A stretch of 64,000 bases of DNA from Streptomyces sp. TLI_105 (GTDB lineage: Bacteria; Actinomycetota; Actinomycetes; Streptomycetales; Streptomycetaceae): positions 8,522,974-8,586,973 of the forward strand of contig NZ_FNSM01000001.1 in NCBI RefSeq assembly GCF_900105415.1, in the 5' to 3' direction. The notes beneath the pieces are model-generated. The model had not been told where the DNA came from, ran no database searches, and was given only the letters and a program-made list of their open reading frames with translations. A program made the position numbers and the translations under genes. Positions 46,394-55,697 of this stretch are shown piece by piece. How positions within the stretch are numbered: position 1 is the stretch's first letter; each line of letters opens with the position of its first letter.

Positions 46394-46682
46394 CCGCCCC
46401 CACCGCGGGACCGCCGGCGCCTCTTCCCGCGCCGGCGGTCCCGCGGTGCTGAACTGCCCTGGCCGGTGTGCTGCGCGATGTGACTGCTGTTCGATACGTG
46501 ACCCCGCTGCGGTCCGGCGGCTCCGTGCCCGCAGTTGTGGAGGCCGACGACCTGGGCACGTACGTCGTGAAGTTGTCTACCTGGTGGCGCTGACCTGCAT
46601 CGATGCGGCGGCACGCGCCCCTGACCTGGGCGGATGAGTCTTTCAGCGTCTTTCAGGGTTGTGCTGCGTTGCGCGGTCGATT

Positions 46683-46731
46683 CTCCCCACACGCTCCCCA
46701 GAGCCGTCGATACTCCCCAAATTCTCCCCAG
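46683..46731 (+). repeat. Four CTCCCCA boxes in two 11-bp-spaced pairs
   Basis: CTCCCCA begins at about 46683, 46694, 46713 and 46724: spacings 11, 19 and 11. The pairs would face the same side of the helix, as in a cooperative regulator site; no target gene is obvious. Confidence 0.45.
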
Positions 46732-46807
46732 GAGGAGCTCCTGCGGCGGGCTGAGTGGCGCGGAGGTCAGCCCATAGCAAGCACCTCCTTGAGTACGGTG
46801 AGTGACT

Positions 46808-46844
46808 GCCCGGCGGGGCCAGCAGAAGCCTGGCCCCGCCGGGC
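46808..46844. terminator. Strong GC hairpin
   Basis: 15-bp arms (GCCCGGCGGGGCCAG and complement) with a 7-base loop. Terminator-like; parent gene not evident. Confidence 0.55.
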
Positions 46845-46940
46845 CTCATCACAGCACCCTGCATGGGCCCCGAATCCGGCCACGAACAGCCAAATGCCGA
46901 TGTGGAGGCCATGAGCGCGGCCGCCGCGCAGCTGAAGGGA

Positions 46941-46965
46941 CGCTGCCCCAAACTTTGGGGCAGCG
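46941..46965. terminator. Second hairpin
   Basis: 12-bp perfect arms (CGCTGCCCCAAA and complement) around a single C. Confidence 0.45.
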
Positions 46966-47440
46966 ACAGGAGACGGCTCCGCGGGCCCGCCCCGGGTGGC
47001 GCGTCCGCCGGTGGCCCGCCGCCGCGTGGGGCACACCACCCGAGGCCGGGTTGGCCGAGCTCGACACGGCCTGGCAGCGCCGTTTCACCCACGCCTGAAC
47101 CTGTGCTTCTCCCACCAGCGGGCCGCGACAGGTTTTCCTGCGGTATGGCACCAGCGGCGGGGTCGCCGTCGTCGCCCTATTGGACCCGTCGCATGAATGC
47201 GGACGGCATGTCTCCAGCGGCCCTCTTCCACAGCCGTGTCTCCGCCGATCTCGGCCACCTGCTCGGGCTCAACGAGCCTGATCACCAGCGTCTCTCGCCC
47301 CCATCCGGCGGAGAACGTCCACCTCGCCAGGCGTGCTCGGGGGCAACTGGCTACGAGGCCGGACTCCACCTACGGGGCGACGTCATCTAGCTGCGCAGCC
47401 TCCCCGCCACCCCATAACTCAGACTCAGAACAAGCCAGTG

Positions 47441-48235
47441 CTACGAGACTGTGGTGATCTTCAGGGATAGGTTCGGCGCCCAGGGAGCTTCAACGATCTG
47501 AGCGCGAACCAGTCTGCCCTTGTCTGTGATCACACAGATCGAGTTGCCTGCGATGATTCCGGCCTCCTCCACTGCATTCGAGTGCATGAGGATCCGTTCG
47601 ATTCCACCCGCATTCGCGGCAGCCTCGCAGGCTTCCTTGCTGAACCGTTGACGCTTCGAGAGGACGCCGGCGTGGCTGTCTCGCGCCGTCCCAAATTCTA
47701 CCGGGGAGCAGGCGTACCAGTTTAGGTCGGCTGGTGCGGCTGCGTCCTCGGCGTCGGGCTCGGCCCTGTCGACTCGGGTGACGAATGGGTACGAGTCAAA
47801 GTCGATGTGGCTGGCGTAGTCGCATGTGCTATCGCCGTTGAGGCGGAGAGGTAGCGGCTCGCCCGGGAAGGGCTTTGCTGGGTCGATGCTCGGCTCGGGG
47901 CTCTCCGCATCGGCTGAGGTTGAACGCGCCGGAGGCGATGGCGCGGAAGCTGTGGGCTTCGCGGCGTGACTGGTGACCGTGGCCGAGGGCTTCGCATCTT
48001 CCTTCTTGTCGTCATCATCAGAGGTGGCGACGAGGAAGATGCCAGCGATCACAGCTGCCGACAGAGCGCCCCCGAGTCCGATCAAAGCTGACTTGTGCGA
48101 GGCGCGGGCGCCGATGTGAGCCGCTGTGATCACCGGGTCGACAAGTCGTGCCGCAGGTGGGTGCTGATTCGGCCTGGGCGGCTCCTGGGCAGGCGAAGGC
48201 GGAGTGTTCGTGTCGTTCGGGTTGTCGGCTGCCAT
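47441..48235 (-). CDS. Single-pass membrane protein of unknown role
   Basis: 264 residues. A Pro-rich cytoplasmic N-terminus (about 1-45) precedes one transmembrane helix (LIGLGGALSAAVIAGIFLVA), an acidic-Lys stalk, a Ser/Thr/Pro linker and an extracytoplasmic domain (about 130-264) with DSTCDYASHIDF, WYACSPVEFG and NSICVITDKG, possibly disulfide-bonded. The first ATG 12 codons earlier is an alternative. No family recognised. Confidence 0.7.
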   Translation of the reverse strand: MAADNPNDTNTPPSPAQEPPRPNQHPPAARLVDPVITAAHIGARASHKSALIGLGGALSAAVIAGIFLVATSDDDDKKEDAKPSATVTSHAAKPTASAPSPPARSTSADAESPEPSIDPAKPFPGEPLPLRLNGDSTCDYASHIDFDSYPFVTRVDRAEPDAEDAAAPADLNWYACSPVEFGTARDSHAGVLSKRQRFSKEACEAAANAGGIERILMHSNAVEEAGIIAGNSICVITDKGRLVRAQIVEAPWAPNLSLKITTVS

Positions 48236-48482
48236 CGGCTCCCCCGGTCTAGAGCGTGTCCTACCGTTCAAGCGGGCCGGATCTGATCATTCGTAGGATC
48301 AGGGAAGCCCAGGGGTTCCGGGTATGGCTGTGAGCGTGTCGCCGTCTGATGGCTCAAGAGACTTGGCCACCCGGAGCCCCGCGACGACTCGACCGCTAAT
48401 TGGGATACGCGACTTGATCGCTTCGTAGGACAGCGCCGGCGAGGTCGTCTGCTGGGAGTCACGCGACGACGAGCTGGCGGAG

Positions 48483-49679
48483 GTGACCGTGCCCCAGATA
48501 TGGGCCGGAGTGGACATCGGCAAGGAACACCACCACTGCGTGGTGATCGACGCCCAGGGAAACCGGCTCCTGTCGCGCCGGGTCCTGAACGACGAGACGG
48601 TCCTGCTGGAGCTGATTGCCGACGTGCTCGCACTCTCCGAGGACGTCCTGTGGGCGGTGGACATCAATCACGGCGGCGCGGCCCTGCTGATCGGACTGCT
48701 ACTCGATCACGGCCAGCCGATGGCCTACCTCACCGGCCTGGCGGTGCACCAGGCATCCGCCGGCTACCGGGGCCAGGGGAAGACGGACGCAAAGGACGCC
48801 TTCGTCATCGCTGATCAGGCCCGGATGCGCAACGACCTCGGCCGCCTGCGGCCCGGCGACGAGATCGCGGTCGACCTGCGCACCCTGACCCGACGCCGCA
48901 CCGACCTGGTTTGCGACCGCACCCGCCAGATCAACCGCCTGCGGGCCCAACTCCTGGAGATTTTTCCGGCGTTGGAGCGAACCCTGACAGTGACAAACAG
49001 GGGCCCGATCATGCTCCTGACCGCTTACCAGACCCCGGCCGCGATCCGCCGCAGCGGCGTCAAGCGCATCGAGACCTGGCTCAGGAACCGCAAGGTCAGG
49101 AACGCCGCGGCCATCGCCGCCACCGCTGTCGAGGCAGCTGTTGGGCAGCAGGCGTCCCTGCCCGGCGAGAAGCTGGCCGCCGCCATGGTGGCCCGCCTCG
49201 CGAAGGCGATCATCGCCCTCGACGAGGAGATCGCTGAGCTCGACGCCCTCATCGAGGCCCGCTTCCGCGAGCACCCGCATGCTGAGATCATCCGCAGCAT
49301 GCCCGGCATGGGCACCTTGCTCGGCGCCGAGTTCATCGCCGCGACGGGTGGCGACATGGCCGCGTTCGGCACTCCGGACCGCCTGGCCGGCTTCGCCGGC
49401 CTGGCCCCGGTCCCACGGGACTCTGGACGCGTCAGCGGCAACATGCGTCGTCCCCACCGTTACCACCGCGGCCTCCTGCGGGCCTTCTACCTCTCCTCCA
49501 TGGCCAGCATCAAATCGTGCCCCGCGTCGAGGGTCTACTACCAGCGCAAGCGCCACGAGGGGAAGGGCCACAAGCAAGCCGTACTCGCCCTGGCCCGTCG
49601 ACGGGCCAACGTCCTCTGGGCAATGATCCGTGACGGAGCGTTCTATCAACCGGCACCGTCAGTCACTCTGGCGGCTTGA
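48483..49679 (+). CDS. IS110-family transposase, intact
   Basis: 398 residues from GTG. The N-terminal DEDD nuclease domain starts WAGVDIGKEHHHCVVIDAQG with DVLWAVDINHGG and KTDAKDAFVIAD; the C-terminal Transposase_20 domain has IIRSMPGMGTLLGAEFIAAT and the Ser region RLAGFAGLAPVPRDSG. IS110 elements have no obvious inverted ends and use a bridge RNA from the flanks; the non-coding stretches 48272-48482 and 49680-49726 are where it would be encoded (inference). Probably active. Confidence 0.9.
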   Translation: MTVPQIWAGVDIGKEHHHCVVIDAQGNRLLSRRVLNDETVLLELIADVLALSEDVLWAVDINHGGAALLIGLLLDHGQPMAYLTGLAVHQASAGYRGQGKTDAKDAFVIADQARMRNDLGRLRPGDEIAVDLRTLTRRRTDLVCDRTRQINRLRAQLLEIFPALERTLTVTNRGPIMLLTAYQTPAAIRRSGVKRIETWLRNRKVRNAAAIAATAVEAAVGQQASLPGEKLAAAMVARLAKAIIALDEEIAELDALIEARFREHPHAEIIRSMPGMGTLLGAEFIAATGGDMAAFGTPDRLAGFAGLAPVPRDSGRVSGNMRRPHRYHRGLLRAFYLSSMASIKSCPASRVYYQRKRHEGKGHKQAVLALARRRANVLWAMIRDGAFYQPAPSVTLAA

Positions 49680-49726
49680 CTTCCTCATTGGGAAGTCTCT
49701 TTGATCGGATGGTCAGTTGATCGGAT

Positions 49727-50595
49727 GTGTCTGTCCGATTAGTGATCACTGATGCGATGTGGGACCGGATCGAGCCGCTGATGCCGGCCGATCCGGTTCG
49801 CGGGCGGCGGTGGGCAGACCACCGCCGAACCTTGGAGGCCATCGCGTGGAAGTACCGCACCTGCCCGCCCTGGCGGGACCTGCCGGATGAGCTCGGCTCG
49901 TTCCAGACCGCTCACAAACGGCTGATCAGGTGGGCTTTGGACGGAACCTGGGAACGGATCCTTGCCGCGGTGCTGGCAGCGGCCGAGGGCGCTGATGACA
50001 TCGGCTGGACCGTGTCGGTGGACTCCACCGTCTGCCGGGCCCACCAGCACGCCGCCGGAGCCAGGAAAAAGGGGCTCTAGACCGGGCCGAACCCGACGAC
50101 CACGCACTCGGACGCTCCCGCGGCGGCCTGAGCACGAAGGTCCACCTCGCCAGCGACAGCCGCGCACGGCCCTTGGCCCTCCGCGTCACTGCAGGCCAGG
50201 CGGGCGACGCCCCGGCCTTTGAGACCGTCATGGCCGCCATCCGTGTTCCGCGAAGCGGCCCCGGAAGACCAAGGACCCGGCCCGATGCCGTCCTGGCGGA
50301 CCGCGCGTATTCATCCCGCGCGATCCGTAATCACCTCCGCCGACGCGGGATCCGCGCTGCCATTCCCCAGCCGTCCGACCAGATCGGCCACCGATTGCGG
50401 CGAGGCAGTGCCGGAGGCCGACCGCCCGCCTTCGACACCGAGACGTACAAGCAGCGCAACGCGGTCGAGCGCTGCATCAACCGGCTCAAGCAATGGCGCG
50501 GCCTCGCCATGCGAACAGACAAACTCGCCATCGCTTACCAGGCCGCACTCCATCTCGCCGCCATCCTCATCTGGGCCCGTAGGTGGCCCACGTGA
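49727..50595 (+). CDS. IS5-family transposase in two frames
   Basis: Frame one (GTG 49727 to 50080) holds RIEPLMPADPVRGRRWADHR and [20 protein letters not shown] with the first Asp. After an A5G4 run near 50070 homology continues one base back: LGRSRGGLSTKVHLASDSRA, DAVLADRAYSSRAIR and RNAVERCINRLKQW, ending 50595. The slippery A-run at the junction fits programmed frameshifting, so this copy could be active. It starts 47 bases after the IS110 gene. Confidence 0.8.
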
Positions 50596-50601
50596 GAAGC
50601 T

Positions 50602-50965
50602 CTAGGACTGATCGCCGCCGAGGGCGTGTTCTTTGAGGAACGCGCCCGCGTGGGCCGCTGTTTCCTCTGCGGTCGCGTACGGCGCCGCCATCGGCGGCCG
50701 TGCCGGATGCTCCATCAGCGCCTCGACCAGTCCAGCAGCCCCAGCCACCAGAAGGCGACTGCACCAGCTCAGCAGTCCCTCCGAACAGCGTAAGCGCGCT
50801 CTTGCCTACTGTCGCGGATGCTGGTCGGCTGACCGCATCGGGCCATTTCTTGCGGGCCCCCTGCCGGGTGATGCCCCACACGGCTCCCAACTGTTCATAG
50901 CTCGCGCCGTAGGAGCCGGCGGTCACTGCCGCCCGCTTCGTAAGCCGCTTGACCTCGCCATCCAT
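50602..50965 (-). pseudogene. Small helix-turn-helix protein, frameshifted
   Basis: Starts VKRLTKRAAVTAGSYGASYE, QLGAVWGITRQGARKKWP, a typical actinomycete plasmid or integrative-element helix-turn-helix. After a shift near 50790 the homologous frame is AGLVEALMEHPARPPMAAPY, ATAEETAAHAGAFLKEHALG to TAG at 50602. The adjoining IS5 ends just beyond. Confidence 0.55.
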
Positions 50966-51166
50966 TGCCCTCCATGCAGCTAGGCCGTGTATCGGAAGTA
51001 GATCTTGGCGATGGATGAGCCCGGTGGGGGTCGTTGGAGGTGGGCCGCAGGGACAGGGGCGGGCGGGAGGGAATCTCGGGTGTGCCGTGGATGGCTGCCT
51101 GGACGGCGGCCTTGCGCCCGCCGGGACTTCGGGTTCCTGGCGGGCGCTTTGCGGTAGTGCCGCTGG

Positions 51167-51424
51167 TCAGTGACCGGGGGGCAGGGTGTCGGCGGCGTGG
51201 TCGATGACGTTGCCGTTGGAGCAGTTGTTCTTGTGGTTGCCGGTCCAGTCACTCAGGGCGGGGACGACGGCGAGTTCCTGGATGCATACGTCGGCGGCGG
51301 TGAAGTTCCAGTTGTTCGCGGCGTTGACTCCGTTGCCGAAGTTGCTGTCGTTGTCGGCGAAGGCGGGCGTGGCGGCGGAGAGGGCCGCGGCGGCCAGCAG
51401 GCCGCAGGTGATGATCTTTCGCAT
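51167..51424 (-). CDS. Small secreted protein
   Basis: 85 residues: signal peptide (IITCGLLAAAALSAATPAFA) and a 63-residue mature part rich in Asn (DNDSNFGNGVNAANNWNF) with two Cys (VCIQELAVVP, NNCSNGN). The Asn-rich, Gly-containing composition is reminiscent of small Streptomyces surface proteins, but it is not a chaplin or rodlin by sequence. Downstream of the two genes that follow on the same strand. Confidence 0.65.
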   Translation of the reverse strand: MRKIITCGLLAAAALSAATPAFADNDSNFGNGVNAANNWNFTAADVCIQELAVVPALSDWTGNHKNNCSNGNVIDHAADTLPPGH

Positions 51425-51548
51425 GGCCGGTGAACGCGTCCGGTTGCCCGAGGGTCACGCGACGGTCGTCCGAACGGGAAAAGGGGCCGGGCGCGGCCGG
51501 GGCCCGGTGAGGGTCCTGGCGGCGCGCGCCCGGTGGTTCGTCGCGGTG

Positions 51549-51923
51549 CTACTTGACGGTGATGTCGGCGAAGGCGAGGGCGATGGCCTCGGGGTCTTCG
51601 TCCTCGTCCTCGTGGAAGCTGGTGGCCGCCCATGCCTTGGTGAGGTGGAGGCGGCGGGCTTCGGGGGAGGCGGGGTCGCCGGCGATGATGACGACGTCCT
51701 GCTCGGTGGTGAGGTCTTCGACCGCTTCCACCCAGCGGGTGGCGGCGGTGTTGCGCTCGTCGCTGCGGACGATGACCAGGCTGCCGTGGCGGGGCTCGTC
51801 GGAGCCCTGGTCGGAGGTGACAAAGGTGTCGACGTCGTGTTCGGCCTCGCCGATGAGCAGGTGGATGACGTCGTCGAGTTCCTCGGTCTGCGCGTCGCCG
51901 AGGTCGAGGTGGTAGGTGCCCAT
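51549..51923 (-). CDS. Uncharacterised acidic protein
   Basis: 124 residues. Strand-helix pattern TYHLDLGDAQTEELDDVIHL, GSLVIVRSDERN, QDVVIIAGDPASPEARRLHL and an acidic HEDEDEDPE stretch. Soluble, family unknown. It starts 28 bases after the stop of the PCuAC-like gene on the same strand, so the pair is probably one operon. Confidence 0.6.
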   Translation of the reverse strand: MGTYHLDLGDAQTEELDDVIHLLIGEAEHDVDTFVTSDQGSDEPRHGSLVIVRSDERNTAATRWVEAVEDLTTEQDVVIIAGDPASPEARRLHLTKAWAATSFHEDEDEDPEAIALAFADITVK

Positions 51924-51951
51924 GCGGATACTCCGGGTGGTGAGGGGCGGG

Positions 51952-52347
51952 TCAGTAGAGTTCGGGAGAGGTGCGGACGGGCACCCGCAGCTTGAAGACC
52001 TTGCCGGTGGACAGGAAGAAGATCACCTTGGCGTTGTCGCCGGGCTTGATCAGGCGGGTCGGCTTCTCCAGCATGATGTGGTACTTGCCGGGCACCAGGG
52101 CGAAGCTGCCCTTGGCCGGGATGGTGAACTTGTCCAGCTTCACCATCTTCGAGGACTCCTCGTCCTTGATGGTCTGGTAGAGGGTGATCTGCTGGTAGTC
52201 GGGGCTCTTGATCTTGGTGACCTCGATGGGTTCCTCGGAGGAGTTCTTGAGCGTGGTGTAGCCGGCGGCGGGCAGCGAGTTGGGCAGCCACCGCAGCCAC
52301 GTGCTCTCCGGGACCGTGGTGACGTACGTGGAGACAGGAGTCTTCAC
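51952..52347 (-). CDS. PCuAC-like protein without signal peptide
   Basis: 131 residues. LPAAGYTTLKNSSEEPIEVT, ITLYQTIKDEESSKMVKLDK and GKYHIMLEKPTRLIKPGD follow the copper-chaperone PCu(A)C fold. The H/M-x10-M-x21-H-x-M copper motif is present except that the first ligand is Tyr57; Met68, His90 and Met92 remain. Family members are normally exported, but no signal peptide is seen here and no upstream start supplies one. It may bind Cu(I) weakly or have a new role. Confidence 0.75.
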   Translation of the reverse strand: MKTPVSTYVTTVPESTWLRWLPNSLPAAGYTTLKNSSEEPIEVTKIKSPDYQQITLYQTIKDEESSKMVKLDKFTIPAKGSFALVPGKYHIMLEKPTRLIKPGDNAKVIFFLSTGKVFKLRVPVRTSPELY

Positions 52348-52821
52348 CGGTACAGCCTTTCTGTCGTGGATCTCAGGGACCGTGGCGCAGGTCCCCGATG
52401 ATCAACGAACTTCCAGCCGCCCAGGCATCAAAATTGGCGAATACTCGCCACATGGTCCTGAATCGCCCGCCCTCCAGGCCGACGTCCGGCCTGCCCCCAG
52501 GGGACTGCGCGGCCGGCCGGTGCCGGGATAGGACCAGCGTTGCGATCAAGGCTCGGCCGGTGATGCAGGAAGCCCCCGTCCAGGGCCTGTTGGTCGAATC
52601 GGTGCACCCGTACTCAGCCGGAGATCGGGTCCGGCTGCCATGATCACTGCCACGCGCACACTGTTCGCCGTCCATTCTCCGGGGCGCGAGAAGGTGGCCG
52701 CTCTCAGCAGCAGGGGCCGAGGAAGCCCACAGATCGTTGGAGAACCCGCCGGGCGGCCGAGGCGGAGAACGACGCCGCCCTGACCGGAACGAAGGCAGCC
52801 TGTCCGGCAAAGGATCGCAGG
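52348..52821. other. No gene seen
   Basis: About 470 bases upstream of the PCuAC-like gene; short frames only, none convincing. Part of it is the end region of the neighbouring IS. Confidence 0.4.
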
Positions 52822-53696
52822 TCACAGCCATTCACTGAGGGCTGCGATGAGTACGATCGCCTCATGGCGGACCGCAAGCTTGTCATAGCGCGTGGCGACA
52901 GCGCGGTTCCTTTTGAGACGGTTGATGCCGCACTCGACCGCATGGCGCTCGCGGTAGTCGACCGGGTCGAAGCGCGGCGGCGGCCACCGCGGGAGCCGAG
53001 CTTTCGGCGGTTGCGGGCCTGGTCGGCCTTGTCCGGGATGGTGCAGCGGATTCCGCGGCGGCGCAGGTAGGCACGGTTCCTGCGGGAGGCGTACGCCTTG
53101 TCCGCCCGCAGCCGGTCGGGGCGGACGCGTGGCCGGCCCGGCCCGAGGCGGGGCACGCGAATCTTCTCCAACACCGTTTCGAACTGCGGCGAGTCCCCGC
53201 GCTGCCCTGCCGTCACCACGATCGACATGGGCTTCTGGCCCTGCTCGACTGCCAGGTGCAGCTTGGTGGAGAACCCTCCACGTGAACGTCCCAGACCGTG
53301 ATCTCCAGGCTCGGTGAACACACCGCCCGGTGGCTCTTTCTGCAGGTCGCCCTGCTTGCGGGCCCCGGCCGCATGCTGATGGGCTCGGCACACCGTGGAG
53401 TCGACGCTCAAGTCCCACACGATCGCACCCGCCGCGTCGGCCAAGGACTGGAGCCGGGTGAGGATCCGCTGCCAGGTGCCGTCCCGCTGCCACCGGCGAA
53501 ACAGGTCGTAGACCCGGCCCCACGGCCCGTACACCGCGGGCACGTCCCGCCACGGCACACCGGTCCGGACCCGGAACCGTATGCCGTCGATCAGCTGCCG
53601 CCGAGGCCAGACGGGTGGCCGCCCCGCCCTGGCGCCCTTCGGCAACAGCGGCTCCAGCGCCGCCCACTGTTCGTCCGTGAGATCTCTCCGACCCAT
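52822..53696 (-). CDS. IS5-family transposase, one-base frameshift
   Basis: Reads [40 protein letters not shown] (first Asp), [40 protein letters not shown], then near 53000 in a CCG-rich run the homologous frame moves by one base to [20 protein letters not shown] (Glu) and [20 protein letters not shown]. One indel separates it from a full transposase. Confidence 0.8.
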
Positions 53697-53745
53697 GAGC
53701 CGTGATCATTCACAGCCCAAGATCCACTTTTGACACAGGGCCTAG

Positions 53746-54153
53746 CAGTCCAAGAACTACCGCTACTCGACCAACCACCAGGTCGTCATCGATGCCGACT
53801 CACGCCTTGTCGTCTCCGTCGGTCGGCCCGTGCCCGGCAACCGCAACGACTGCAAGGCATGGGAACTGTCGGGAGCCAGGAGCTCGGTCGGCAACACCAC
53901 TGTGATCGCCGACGGCGGCTACCGCGGCACCGGTCTGATCATCCCGCACCGCCGCGAACCCGGCCAGACCGAGCTACCGGCCTGGAAGGAAGCCCACAAC
54001 ACCTCCCACCGCAAAGTCCGCGCCCGAGTCGAGCACACCTTCGCCCGCATGAAGACCTGGAAGATCCTCCGCGACTGCCGCCTGAAAGGCGACGACGTCC
54101 ACCACGCCATGCTCGGCATCGCCCGCCTCCACAACCTCGCCCTGACCGGATAG
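53746..54153 (+). pseudogene. 5'-truncated ISL2-like transposase
   Basis: Starts in mid-protein with QSKNYRYSTNHQVVIDADSR and runs through TTVIADGGYRGTGLIIPHRR (Asp) and RARVEHTFARMKTWKILRDC (Glu region) to the stop. Truncated at the edge of the preceding IS. Related to the fragment at 16367. Confidence 0.8.
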
Positions 54154-54212
54154 TGAATCTATGCCGACGGCTGGTGAAGAGCATGTCTGAGAACACTTGC
54201 GGGACAGCCCTT

Positions 54213-55262
54213 ACGAGCTCGTGCACGGTAAGCGGTGAGACGTCGAGGGCTTCGGTGACACCGGTGCTCACCCCTGTCGTCGAGGTTCCAGGTCCGCGGT
54301 CTGCTGGTGGGAGAGCAGGCCGGCGACGGCCTGGACGGTGTCACTCGCGTGCTCGCGACGGCCGAGGTGGCGGGCCAGTGCCCGCCAGTTCTTCAGGTGG
54401 GCGATGCCGTGCTCGACCCGGATACGCCGCGAGGAGTGCGCCTTGCGCTGCCGCTCGTACATCTCCTCGTACCAGTCGGGGGCGTCCTTCTTGAACTTGC
54501 GGTGTGGCGGTGTCACCACGCGTCCGCCGGTCTGGGCACCGAGGCCCTGGTAGCCGGCGTCGGCAAGGATCTCGACTGCTGGACCGTCGGTCAGAAGCTT
54601 GACCAGCCCTAACTTGCGGGCGTGGGTGATGTCCGCGCAGCTTCCGGGCTCGGTCGGGCTGCACCACAGCACGCGCCCCTCTCCGTCCGTGACCACCATG
54701 GACTTGACGGCGTTCTGCTTGTTCTTGCCGGAGATGAACCGGTCCCGGTCCTTGCGTCCGGCGGCGGGCCGCCGGACCCGGATCTCGGTGCCGTCGACGA
54801 TGCCGGTCTTCCCGCTGGCACCGAGGTGCTCGACGACCTCGGCCAAGGTCCGCAGCCGCACGCCGGGGCTGACGGTGCACCCCCGCTCGGCGAGCAGGGG
54901 CCGCACCTCGCCGATGGCCCGGGTGACGGTGGAACGGTCCACGCCGAACCAGCAGGCCGGCACGTCATGAGTGGCCCCGTGACGGAGATGGACGAGGGTG
55001 GCCAGGAGCCGGTCGACGAACGCCAGCCGGTGCTTCGCGCCGGCGCCCACGGCCCGCTTCCGCGGCCGAGAGGTCAGCTTGGCCTGGTGGCGCTCATGCC
55101 ATAACGGGCCCACCTCGGCAACGAGTTCAGCGATCACATCGGCCGACAGGCCCGTGATCCGTCGGTTGCTGATGATCACTGCACGAGACGCATTCCCCAC
55201 CACCCGACCATGATCAACCATCCAAGGCCCGACGTCTCACCGCTTACCGTGCACGAGCTCGT
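54213..55262. mobile_element. IS5/ISL2-type insertion sequence, intact
   Basis: Perfect 32-bp inverted ends: 54213-54244 (ACGAGCTCGTGCACGGTAAG...) and 55231-55262. One uninterrupted transposase inside. A relic of the same end occurs at 29419-29433. Confidence 0.88.
54268..55221 (-). CDS. DDE transposase of the 54213-55262 element
   Basis: 317 residues. RLLATLVHLRHGATHDVPAC and FGVDRSTVTRAIGEVRP form the helix-turn-helix; catalytic residues sit in TGIVDGTEIRVRRPA, EILADAGYQGLGAQ and RVEHGIAHLKNWRALA. Full length for the family and no frameshift, so likely active. Confidence 0.88.
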   Translation of the reverse strand: MVDHGRVVGNASRAVIISNRRITGLSADVIAELVAEVGPLWHERHQAKLTSRPRKRAVGAGAKHRLAFVDRLLATLVHLRHGATHDVPACWFGVDRSTVTRAIGEVRPLLAERGCTVSPGVRLRTLAEVVEHLGASGKTGIVDGTEIRVRRPAAGRKDRDRFISGKNKQNAVKSMVVTDGEGRVLWCSPTEPGSCADITHARKLGLVKLLTDGPAVEILADAGYQGLGAQTGGRVVTPPHRKFKKDAPDWYEEMYERQRKAHSSRRIRVEHGIAHLKNWRALARHLGRREHASDTVQAVAGLLSHQQTADLEPRRQG

Positions 55263-55364
55263 TAGTCGAATGAGGCCCGTCTGCTTCCGTGATTCATGGT
55301 GGCAGGCCGGGCGGGGTTTGTCTGAGGTGTCATCCCCCGGTGCGGATTCAGGCGAAGGCGACGG

Positions 55365-55613
55365 TCATGGCGTCGTGGCCCATGCGCTGCCGGCGGCGGC
55401 GTGAATGTCTTCGTGGGCGGCGTCCTTGCGGATGTTGCAGACGAGTCGGCCGTCGGGGGTGAGGGTCCAGCCGTCGCGCTCGTCGAAGCCTTCGGTGACG
55501 TTCCGAATGGCTTCCTCGGGGGAGTCGGCGTGCAGGCCGTATTCGGTGTCGTTGCTGGTGTAGCCGCACAGGTCGCAGACGGCAATGAAGCAGACGAGGG
55601 CGCTCGTGGCCAT
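55365..55613 (-). CDS. Small integrative-element type protein
   Basis: 82 residues with AAGGAG before the ATG at 55613. Two Cys (VCFIAVCDLCGYTSN) and a C-terminal LTPDGRLVCNIRKDAAHED suggest a small metal-binding fold. Similar proteins occur next to transfer genes in actinomycete plasmids; here a transfer ATPase fragment lies upstream on the same strand. Confidence 0.65.
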   Translation of the reverse strand: MATSALVCFIAVCDLCGYTSNDTEYGLHADSPEEAIRNVTEGFDERDGWTLTPDGRLVCNIRKDAAHEDIHAAAGSAWATTP

Positions 55614-55697
55614 CGGGGGCTCCTTGGTTAGTGAAGGGTTGAGGAGCGCGCGGAGTAGGGACGCGCATCCCGGGTGCATGTCGGTGGGTTGGTCGCT

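Larger units (their letters stand above)
46394..47440. other. Kilobase without a convincing gene
   Basis: Holds four CTCCCCA boxes (about 46683-46730) and two strong hairpins (46808-46844, 46941-46965). Frames such as GMSPAALFHSRVSADLGHLL (near 47210) have no start or family. No RNA gene recognised. Confidence 0.4.
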
